Assembly: GCA_031401675.1 (NCBI GenBank)
Contig: JANNRR010000198.1
Coordinates: 1-64,000, forward strand
Length of the DNA: 64,000 bases
Direction: 5' to 3'
Source of the DNA: JANNRR01 sp031401675
GTDB taxonomy: Bacteria > Pseudomonadota > Alphaproteobacteria > Rhodobacterales > Rhodobacteraceae
Position numbers and translations under genes: made by a program. The notes beneath the pieces were generated by a model. The model had not been told where the DNA came from, did no database searches, and saw only the letters and a program-made list of their open reading frames with translations. Shown here piece after piece: positions 1 to 6,732 of this stretch. Position 1 is the stretch's first letter, and the number at the start of each line of letters is the position of its first letter.

Positions 1-42
1 GAAAGCATGACAATGCAACCCTCACCACTGCATCTAGTCGTC

Positions 43-71
43 TTGTCAGCGATGGACAGCCGATATATAGG
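43..71 (+). promoter_or_regulatory. possible sigma-70 promoter of efp
   Basis: TTGTCA at 43-48 is followed after 17 nt by TATAGG at 66-71, inside an AT-rich run (atatatagg) that stands out from the GC-rich surroundings. The spacing is correct and the start codon of efp lies about 43 nt downstream. The -10 match is only moderate, so this is tentative. Confidence 0.35.
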
Positions 72-113
72 TGCCGCCCTGTTCCGTTCAACCTTTTGAC
101 AAGGTTTTGCCCG

Positions 114-677
114 ATGCCCAAGATCAATGGCAACGAAATCAAGCCCGGCTATACGCTGGAGCATGACGGGGGCCTGTGGGCGGCGGTGAAAGTCAGCCAT
201 GTCAAGCCCGGCAAAGGCGGGGCGTTTGCCCAGGTCGAGCTGAAGAATTTGCGCGACGGCCGCAAGCTGAACGAGCGGTTCCGGTCGGAAGACAAGGTGG
301 AACGCGTCGAACTGGAGCGGAAGGATCAGCAGTTCCTGTACGAGAATGACGGGATGCTGGTGTTCATGGACAGTGAAACCTACGAGCAGATCGAACTGTC
401 GGCAGAGCTTCTGGGGGACCGGCGGCCGTTCCTGCAGGACGGCATGACGGCGGCGGTGAACTATTTCGGTGACGAGGCTCTGGCGGTGACGATCCCGCAA
501 AAGGTGACCTGTCGGATCGTCGATACCGAACCGGTGCAGAAGGGGCAGACGGCGGCCAACAGCTTCAAGCCGGCGATCCTGGACAACGGGGTGCGCGTAA
601 TGGTGCCGCCGTTCGTCGGGCCGGACGAGTTGATCATCGTGAACACCGAATTGATGGAATATTCCGAGCGCGCTTAA
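114..677 (+). CDS. efp: elongation factor P
   Basis: Translation elongation factor EF-P relieves ribosome stalling at proline-rich stretches. The 187-residue protein has the normal family length with the KOW-like N-terminal domain followed by two OB domains. The modification loop reads PGKGGAF, placing Lys34 at the position that EpmA beta-lysylates in other proteobacteria; no epmA or epmB is visible here. The ATG at 114 (MPKINGNEIK) is preferred over an in-frame upstream ATG at 96, because family members begin at this motif. The gene stands alone, and a WYL regulator converges from downstream. Identification is firm. Confidence 0.95.
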   Translation: MPKINGNEIKPGYTLEHDGGLWAAVKVSHVKPGKGGAFAQVELKNLRDGRKLNERFRSEDKVERVELERKDQQFLYENDGMLVFMDSETYEQIELSAELLGDRRPFLQDGMTAAVNYFGDEALAVTIPQKVTCRIVDTEPVQKGQTAANSFKPAILDNGVRVMVPPFVGPDELIIVNTELMEYSERA

Positions 678-770
678 ACTGGGCCCGCGATTGCGTGGTT
701 TGCCGGGCTGATGCGGAAACGGGAAATGGCACCGGCGCACCTGGTGGCAATGGCAGACCTGTGAAGGGTT

Positions 771-1466
771 CTATCCGCCGTCAGATCCGTGCATCCGGTC
801 CAGCCCGGCCAGAACCACGGCCAGGCTTTTGTCGCGCTCTGGCCAGAACGGGGCGCCGGAAGTGAACGCGCCGATCCGGTCGACCCGGAACATCCGGAAA
901 TCCTGCCGCAGGTTGCACCAGGCGATCAGCGTCCAGTGCCGCCCCCAGAACCACAGGCCAAGCGGGCGTACGTCGCGGTGGCTGGGTTGCCCCGCCTCGT
1001 TCAGATAGTCCAATGTCAAAACCCGGCGCGTTTCGATGGCCGTGTCGAGCGCATCGAGGCGGGAACGCAGGGCGGCGTCGGTTGCAGTGGAAAAGGCATG
1101 GATCGGCACCGCCTCGGCCCGACGGCGTTCGGCTTCGGGCAGCACCGCGCTGATCTTGATCAGGGCTTCTTCCGAGGCGCGCGCCAATGCCGCACCGCCA
1201 AAAGCCCGGATCAGCCGGGCACCGGCGACCAGTGCCACGATCTCGTCGCGGGTGAACATCAGCGGCGGCAGATCGAAGCCCTGCCGCATCACATAGCCGA
1301 CCCCCGCCTCGCCTTCGACCGGCACACCCGAGCCGATCAGATCGGCGATGTCGCGGTAGATGGTGCGGTCGGACACCTCCAACCGCTCCGCCAGTTGCCG
1401 CGCGGTGACAAGCCGACCGCCTCTCAGATGCTGAACGATCTGGAACAGGCGGTCGGCGCGCCGCAT
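771..1466 (-). CDS. YafY-type HTH/WYL-domain transcriptional regulator
   Basis: DNA-binding regulator of 231 residues. Residues 1-60 form a DeoR/HTH_11 winged helix (LAERLEVSDRTIYRDIADL), and a WYL domain lies at about 120-205 with the RPLGLWFWGRHWTLIAW strand. WYL domains sense small ligands or nucleic acid; the ligand here is unknown. The ATG lies 2 nt after the stop of the upstream VOC-domain gene, so the two are cotranscribed and the regulator may control that gene. This arrangement (VOC/glyoxalase plus YafY) is common in proteobacteria. The family assignment is firm, the target is inferred. Confidence 0.85.
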   Translation of the reverse strand: MRRADRLFQIVQHLRGGRLVTARQLAERLEVSDRTIYRDIADLIGSGVPVEGEAGVGYVMRQGFDLPPLMFTRDEIVALVAGARLIRAFGGAALARASEEALIKISAVLPEAERRRAEAVPIHAFSTATDAALRSRLDALDTAIETRRVLTLDYLNEAGQPSHRDVRPLGLWFWGRHWTLIAWCNLRQDFRMFRVDRIGAFTSGAPFWPERDKSLAVVLAGLDRMHGSDGG

Positions 1467-1468
1467 CC

Positions 1469-1849
1469 TCAGCCCCTGGTTTCGAACAGGCCGATGGAAT
1501 TGCCGTCCGGGTCCTGAGCATACTGGAACCGTCCGGGCGGGATGTCGATGACCGGGCCCAGAACCTTGCCGCCGCCGTCGGTGCAGCGGACCGCCGCAGC
1601 CTCGACGGTACCGGAGACGGCGATATGCACGGTAGGGCCCGAACCATCGCGCGCGGGTTTGCCGGGGTAGAGGTGCCCGGAAACGCCGGTTTGCATATCC
1701 TCGATGGCAAAGTTGGCCATCGGGTTCGGCCCAGTATCGTCGCGGGTCAAGGGCTGCCCGGTCAGAGCCTGGTAGAACGCCATCGAGCGTGTCATATCAC
1801 TTACCGGGATTTCGGCCCAGACGACGGCATGGGTTGGTTTGTTCTGCAT
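1469..1849 (-). CDS. VOC family (glyoxalase/bleomycin-resistance fold) protein
   Basis: Protein of 126 residues with the vicinal-oxygen-chelate fold: an N-terminal beta-alpha-beta unit (VVWAEIPVSDMTRSMAFYQALTG) and a C-terminal strand pair ending in QDPDGNSIGLFETRG, where the Glu is a typical metal-ligand position. The substrate is not predictable. The start at 1849 has AGGAG about 6 nt upstream; an in-frame ATG at 1888 would give a non-homologous extension. First gene of a two-gene operon with the WYL regulator. Confidence 0.85.
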   Translation of the reverse strand: MQNKPTHAVVWAEIPVSDMTRSMAFYQALTGQPLTRDDTGPNPMANFAIEDMQTGVSGHLYPGKPARDGSGPTVHIAVSGTVEAAAVRCTDGGGKVLGPVIDIPPGRFQYAQDPDGNSIGLFETRG

Positions 1850-1966
1850 AGCGTCACTCCTTTTTCTGTGGGATCGCAGGTTCATCATGACAGGTGCCTG
1901 CTGACAGCGTCCTGTCAGGAGCCGCGTGCGGTCAAGCGATATTCTGCAGGTTGGCCGGCGGCGGCC

Positions 1967-2725
1967 TCAGGCGTTCAGGGGTGCTACGACGGCACTGCCC
2001 GCACGCATTTCTGCCCCGGCGCGGTCAAAGCGCAGGTAGGCGATGCCCTTGCCACCTGACTGCGTGTAAAGTGTGCCGACCGGTCGGCCGTCGGACGTGA
2101 TCTCGGTCCCGACTGGTGCGGTGCCGGTGATAACGACGGTGACCAGACCCTTGCGAAGTTCGGTCTTGTGCTTCATGCGGGCGGTGACTTCCTGACCGAC
2201 ATAGCAGCCCTTGCGGAAATCGACGCCGTGCAGCCGCTCGAACCCGGCCTCCAGAATGTAAGTGTCATCGGGTACCAGTTCGATGCCGGTTTCGGGGATA
2301 CAGGCGGCAATGCGGACCGCGTCCCAGTCGATCCGGGGTTTGGCCCCCGGGATTGTCGAATAGAGCCGCCAGCCAAGGCTGGCATGCCGCGGGTCGGGAT
2401 AAGCACGGACAGGTGCGGCGCCGAGGCCGCGCTGAACGGTCAAGGGTGAGGGTTCGATGATGACCCTGGCCCGCAGCCGGTACATCGACAGGCGCCGAAT
2501 CAGGGCAGGGGCCAGGCTGTCCTTGACATCCAGCAGGATCGTTTCGCCCGCCTGGACAAGAAAGAAATCGGCCAGATACTTGCCTTGCGGCGACAACAGG
2601 GCAGTGTAGACCAGTCCGTCACCCAGATGGGAAATGTCGTTGGTGATCAGCCCTTGCAAGAACGCGGCGCGGTCTTCGCCGGAAATTGCCAGAACTGTCC
2701 GGTCCGCCGCGGTTTCGCCAGCCAT
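1967..2725 (-). CDS. ygfZ: folate-binding YgfZ/GcvT-like protein
   Basis: YgfZ proteins use tetrahydrofolate to support assembly or repair of certain Fe-S enzymes such as MiaB. The 252-residue protein has the GcvT-like fold and the diagnostic motif KGCYVGQEVTAR, with the conserved Cys of the YgfZ family. The ATG at 2725 (MAGETAADRTVLAISGEDR) is chosen because upstream in-frame sequence to 3022 is a shadow of the gene on the other strand. It is divergent from the small gene at 2790. Identification is good; the symbol is by family. Confidence 0.88.
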   Translation of the reverse strand: MAGETAADRTVLAISGEDRAAFLQGLITNDISHLGDGLVYTALLSPQGKYLADFFLVQAGETILLDVKDSLAPALIRRLSMYRLRARVIIEPSPLTVQRGLGAAPVRAYPDPRHASLGWRLYSTIPGAKPRIDWDAVRIAACIPETGIELVPDDTYILEAGFERLHGVDFRKGCYVGQEVTARMKHKTELRKGLVTVVITGTAPVGTEITSDGRPVGTLYTQSGGKGIAYLRFDRAGAEMRAGSAVVAPLNA

Positions 2726-2789
2726 CGATTTCTCCTGCCGGCACGTTCTGCCATAGAGTCGGAGGCGGCAGCAACAGCGGACAGACGAA

Positions 2790-3131
2790 ATGCGGGCACC
2801 GATCAGCATCGTGATCGAAGCGGGCGGGGGACTTGGTCTGGTTCTTGACAGTCTGGGCGAGGGGTTGGCCGAAGGTCTGATCCGCGAGGTTTGGCTTGCC
2901 GGTTCGGTGAGTGCCGCCGACGACGCGCTGGCTGAGGCGGCCGGAGTCGAGCAGGCTGCCGACATGGCTGCGGCGATGCGGGCCATTCGGGGCGACTGGC
3001 TGGTGTTGGTACCGAGCGGCACTGGGTTGCAGGATGGCTGGACGGCGGTGGCTTTGGGTTGCCTGAGGGGTGGTGGTGCAGGGTGCCTGCTGCCTGCGAC
3101 AGGTGCCGACGTCTGGATGCTGCGCCGCTAA
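2790..3131 (+). CDS. short glycosyltransferase-2-like protein
   Basis: A 113-residue protein beginning with APISIVIEA, the first strand of GT-A family 2 glycosyltransferases, followed by alternating strand/helix blocks (REVWLAGS, GDWLVLVPSGTGLQDGW). It is only about half the length of a complete GT-A enzyme and shows no clear DxD metal motif, so catalytic activity is doubtful. The gene is 64 bp from the divergent ygfZ. Coding is supported by the divergent context and uninterrupted frame; function is not established. Confidence 0.6.
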   Translation: MRAPISIVIEAGGGLGLVLDSLGEGLAEGLIREVWLAGSVSAADDALAEAAGVEQAADMAAAMRAIRGDWLVLVPSGTGLQDGWTAVALGCLRGGGAGCLLPATGADVWMLRR

Positions 3132-3148
3132 ACCCCAGCGCGGTCCTG

Positions 3149-3835
3149 CTATTTGCCGCGCTTAGCCTTGAAGTCGGCACTTAGCGCAACGGGATCGTAT
3201 TCGGTCCGGATCCAGTCAAGGATTCCGATGCCGGTTCTTGCCTGATCGCTTGCGTAAGCCTCGAGCATGAAGTCAAGGACTCCGGTAGTAGAGTTGCGGA
3301 AATGCAGGAACCGTCGGCCAAGCTGCTTTGCCGCGACGGCGACCGGTTCGTCGCAGATCAGCATGAGATAGAGCGCCGCAGCAAGGCCAGCCCGGTCGGC
3401 ACCCGACTTGCAGTGGATGACCACGGGCCGTTCGGCCGTCAGAAATGTCTGGTGCAGCGCCAGCAGATCTTTCGCAGGCACAAGGCCGCTGGCAAACAGC
3501 CGATGGTCGATCAGCCGGATGCCATGCTCGGCGCAGGCCTGACGTTCGAACAGGTAGTGACTGTGGCGGCCGACACCACGCAGGTTGATGATGGTCTTGA
3601 TGCCCTGGCTGGCATAAAGGGCCACTCTGGCAGGGTCTGGTTGGTTGGCGCGGAATACGTCAGGTGCAATCATCGCGCTGTTGGTCCACCAGACCCGCAG
3701 GAACGCGTGATCCATCAGATGGAAATCCCACCAGGCGCGACGTCGGGCCTGTGCAGTGGAGACATCGGTACCGTAGCTTTCGCGGAACCGGAATTCAGCC
3801 GCCTTGATCCGGTCTTTCAGGGTTGGTGCAGGCAA
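3149..3835 (-). CDS. dual-specificity/tyrosine phosphatase family protein
   Basis: Cysteine phosphatase of about 228 residues. The P-loop HCKSGADRAG carries the CX5R catalytic signature, with a family motif (GIKTIINLRG) upstream that positions the general-acid region. Substrate unknown; relatives act on phosphotyrosine or phosphoinositides. I chose a TTG start at 3835 because AAGGAA lies 8 nt upstream and the protein then begins just before the conserved KDRIKAAEFRF block; an ATG at 3931 would add a low-complexity Gly/Ala/Pro leader. It is divergent from the aminotransferase at 3961. Confidence 0.82.
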   Translation of the reverse strand: MPAPTLKDRIKAAEFRFRESYGTDVSTAQARRRAWWDFHLMDHAFLRVWWTNSAMIAPDVFRANQPDPARVALYASQGIKTIINLRGVGRHSHYLFERQACAEHGIRLIDHRLFASGLVPAKDLLALHQTFLTAERPVVIHCKSGADRAGLAAALYLMLICDEPVAVAAKQLGRRFLHFRNSTTGVLDFMLEAYASDQARTGIGILDWIRTEYDPVALSADFKAKRGK

Positions 3836-3960
3836 AGGCGTGGTTCCTTGCAATTCGCCGCGACCTCTAGCGGCAATCCCCTGCGCCGACAAGCCGCCCG
3901 GGGCGGATTGACCTTGGCCGGGTGCCGCCATAGGCAGGGCCGACGTCGGGAGAACATGTG

Positions 3961-5157
3961 ATGAGCCTAGGAAACGGTCGCCCCTATCTTGCCATTCCGG
4001 GCCCATCGACGATGCCGGACAGAGTGCTTGCGGCGATGCACCGGCCGGCGCCCAACATCTACGGCGGGGAGCTTTACGGGCTGGTCGACTCGCTTTGGCC
4101 GGACCTGCGCGCGATTGCCCGGACGCGGCATCACGTGGCGATCTATATCGGCAACGGTCATGCCGCCTGGGAGGCGGCGAACACCAATCTGTTCAGCCGG
4201 GGTGACCGTGCGCTGGTGCTGATGACCGGGCAGTTCGGCATCGGTTGGGCAAATTCGGTCAAGCGGTTGGGTGTCGACGTGCAGGAGATCGACTTTGGCA
4301 AACAGTCCCCTGCCGACCCGATGCGCCTGACAATGGCGCTGGCCGCCGATACCGAGCATCGGATCAAGGCGGTACTGGTCACGCATGTCGATACCGGATC
4401 GTCGGTGCGCAACGATATCGCGGCGATGCGGGCGGCGGTTGACGCGGCAGGACATCCGGCGCTCTTGGCTGTGGATGCCATCGCCTCGCTTGGCTGCGAC
4501 CGGTTCGAAATGGACGACTGGGGCGTCGACGTGATGATTGCCGCAAGCCAGAAGGGATTGATGACGCCGCCGGGGCTGGCGTTTGTCTGGCTGTCGGAAA
4601 AGGCGCTGGCAGCTTGTGCCGGGGCTGATCTGCGGACTCCCTATTGGGATTGGACGCCTCGGGTGCAGGGCACCGAGTTTTGGCAGTATTTCTGCGGCAC
4701 CGCCCCGACGCATCATCTGTTCGGATTGCGCGAAGCCCTGACCATGATCGCCGAAGAAGGGCTGGAGCAGGTCTGGGCCCGGCACGAGCGGCTGGCGGCG
4801 GCGGTCTGGGCGGCGTTTGATGCCTGGTCGACCGAGGGGCCGATCCGATTGAACATCGCCGATCCGGCCTGTCGCGGCCGGTCGGTGACCGCCGTGCGGA
4901 TTGGCGCACCCTATGGAACCGAGTTGCGGCAATGGTGCGAACAGCGCGCCGGGGTGACGCTTGGCATCGGGTTGGGGATGGCACTGCCTGCTGATCCGGC
5001 GTGGCATGGCTTTTTTCGCGTGGCACACATGGGTCACGTGAATGCCCATATGACGCTGGGTGTCTTGGCGGTGATCGAGGCCGGGTTGAAGGCGCTGAAG
5101 ATCCCGCACGGCCCCGGCGCGCTTGACGCGGCGGCGGCGGTGGTCTCGGCGGCCTGA
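3961..5157 (+). CDS. class V aminotransferase (serine-pyruvate/alanine-glyoxylate type)
   Basis: PLP enzyme of 398 residues, fold type I. The start shows IPGPSTMPDRVLAAM as in alanine-glyoxylate and serine-glyoxylate aminotransferases, and the PLP-binding Lys sits in IAASQKGLMTPPG after the Asp of LLAVDAIASLG. Likely reaction: amino transfer from Ser or Ala to glyoxylate or pyruvate; the exact pair cannot be told from sequence. ATG 3961 has GGGAG upstream; a GTG one codon earlier is possible. No pathway partners adjoin it. Confidence 0.85.
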   Translation: MSLGNGRPYLAIPGPSTMPDRVLAAMHRPAPNIYGGELYGLVDSLWPDLRAIARTRHHVAIYIGNGHAAWEAANTNLFSRGDRALVLMTGQFGIGWANSVKRLGVDVQEIDFGKQSPADPMRLTMALAADTEHRIKAVLVTHVDTGSSVRNDIAAMRAAVDAAGHPALLAVDAIASLGCDRFEMDDWGVDVMIAASQKGLMTPPGLAFVWLSEKALAACAGADLRTPYWDWTPRVQGTEFWQYFCGTAPTHHLFGLREALTMIAEEGLEQVWARHERLAAAVWAAFDAWSTEGPIRLNIADPACRGRSVTAVRIGAPYGTELRQWCEQRAGVTLGIGLGMALPADPAWHGFFRVAHMGHVNAHMTLGVLAVIEAGLKALKIPHGPGALDAAAAVVSAA

Positions 5158-5166
5158 GCATGGCCA

Positions 5167-5553
5167 TCAGTTCCCGTTTTTGACCAGCCATTCGGTCATC
5201 CAGGCAATTTCAGCTTCCTGTGCCGCGATGATCGCCTGAGCAAAGGCCTTCACTTCAGGGTCGCTGCCATGCTGCAAGACGATGCGTGCAGCCTCGACCG
5301 CGCCCTTGTGATGCGGGATCATGCCGATGATGAAGTCGCGGTCAGCGTCACCGGTAAAGTCTGCGGTCATGGCCATGCTCATCCGGTTCATCGCATCCAC
5401 ATAGCCTTTGGTCGCGTCAGAGGCACCTTCGGGGGCCTGCATCATCATTCCGGACATGTCCTGGGTCGCGGTTTCGGCTACCGCGTGGCTGATCAGGCCA
5501 ACGGTGGGCAGGGATGCGACGAGCGCGATGATCAGAAGGGCGGTTTTTCGCAT
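5167..5553 (-). CDS. exported DUF305 family protein
   Basis: A 128-residue protein with an N-terminal signal peptide (MRKTALLIIALVASLPTVGLISHAVAE, probable cleavage after HAVA). The mature part carries the DUF305 hallmark IGMIPHHKGAVEAARIVL, with the His pair and later QEAEIAWM. DUF305 proteins are small helical periplasmic proteins, often linked to copper or other metals; a Met-rich stretch (DMSGMMMQ) fits metal binding but does not prove it. The start at 5553 gives a clean signal sequence. Confidence 0.85.
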   Translation of the reverse strand: MRKTALLIIALVASLPTVGLISHAVAETATQDMSGMMMQAPEGASDATKGYVDAMNRMSMAMTADFTGDADRDFIIGMIPHHKGAVEAARIVLQHGSDPEVKAFAQAIIAAQEAEIAWMTEWLVKNGN

Positions 5554-5625
5554 TGGCTGGCCTTTCGGTGGGGGGAGGGTTCTTGCTGACAGCTTCCAGC
5601 CACCGGATGGCAAGTCAATTTTCCG

Positions 5626-6732
5626 TCAGTTGCGGGAGGCGGCCAGCGACAACGGCAAGGCGACGGCCAGCGCCTCTAGGTCGGCGGGGCGGCCGGCGCT
5701 GATCCGGATGCAGCGGTCCTGCGGCGCGACAAACGGCATGCGGACAAAGATGCCGCGGGTGATCAGGTTGGCCAGTACCTTGCGGGCAAAGTCGCCGTTC
5801 TGCCCGCAGTCGATCGCCACAAAATTGGTGGCGGACGCCAGCGGAACCAGGCCGTTGGCCAAGGCAATCGCGGCAATCGTTGTGCGGGCTTCGGCAACCC
5901 GGGCACGGACCGCAGCAAGGTAGGGTTGATCGGACAGGGCTGCCAGTGCGCCTGCCTGGGCAATGCGACCGACCCCGAAATGGTTCCGGACCTTGTTGAA
6001 GGCAGTGATCAGTCCGGGGGCTGCGATGGCGTAGCCGACCCTGAGGCCGGCCATGCCGTAGCCCTTGGAAAACGTCCGCATCCGGATCAGTTGCGGATGA
6101 TCCGGGGCAATGTCGGGGGCGGTGCCGGCAGGGGCAAGGTCGATATAGGCCTCATCCAGGACCAGCAGCGTGCCTTGTGGCAGCAGGTCGATCATCCGGG
6201 TGAGGGTCGGGCCGGAGTGGGCGGTGCCCATCGGATTGTCGGGGTTGGCCAGATAGATCAGTTTCGCGCCGGTGGCCGCCGCCATGGCAAGAAGCGCCTC
6301 GGGGTCCTCATGATCATTTTGGTACGGCACCTTGTGCAGGGTGCCGCCAAAGCCGCTGACGTGGAAATTGAAGGTCGGATAGGCTCCGTCAGAGGTCACG
6401 ACCGCATCGCCGGGGCAGATCAGCAGCCGCACCAGGCTGCCAAGCAAGCCGTCGATGCCTTCGCCCACCGTGATGTGGGCCGCAGTGGTGCCATGATGCG
6501 ACGCCAGCGCCGTGCGCAGGTCGTGAACCTCGGGGTCGCCGTACATCCAGACATCGCTTGCGGCTGCCACCATGGCCGCGATGGCGTTCGGCGACGGTCC
6601 GAACACGGATTCGTTGGCCCCGAGCCGGGCGGCAAAGGCTTGGCCTCGGGCGCGCTCCTGGGTTTCCGGCCCGACAAACGGCACCGAAGCGGGCAGGGAC
6701 GCGACCAGCGCAGTATAGCGCGGGCCGGTCAT
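5626..6732 (-). CDS. class I/II aminotransferase, histidinol-phosphate aminotransferase-like
   Basis: PLP enzyme of 368 residues. It shows the HisC-type pattern: LGANESVFGPSP near the start, YLANPDNPMGT, LVLDEAYIDL and the PLP Lys in TFSKGYGMAGLRVGYA, with an Arg near the end (RISAGRP) for the carboxylate or phosphate. It could be HisC or a related Phe/Tyr aminotransferase; there is no his operon here to decide. The ATG overlaps the TGA of valS by 4 nt (ATGA), so it is translationally coupled to valS. Upstream in-frame sequence to 7329 is inside valS and not used. Confidence 0.82.
   Translation of the reverse strand: MTGPRYTALVASLPASVPFVGPETQERARGQAFAARLGANESVFGPSPNAIAAMVAAASDVWMYGDPEVHDLRTALASHHGTTAAHITVGEGIDGLLGSLVRLLICPGDAVVTSDGAYPTFNFHVSGFGGTLHKVPYQNDHEDPEALLAMAAATGAKLIYLANPDNPMGTAHSGPTLTRMIDLLPQGTLLVLDEAYIDLAPAGTAPDIAPDHPQLIRMRTFSKGYGMAGLRVGYAIAAPGLITAFNKVRNHFGVGRIAQAGALAALSDQPYLAAVRARVAEARTTIAAIALANGLVPLASATNFVAIDCGQNGDFARKVLANLITRGIFVRMPFVAPQDRCIRISAGRPADLEALAVALPLSLAASRN

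Noticed and set aside
781..1710. Long open frames antisense to, or out of frame with, the WYL and VOC genes
   Set aside because: Amino-acid composition is Arg/Pro/Ala-rich without motifs, as expected from high-GC shadows.
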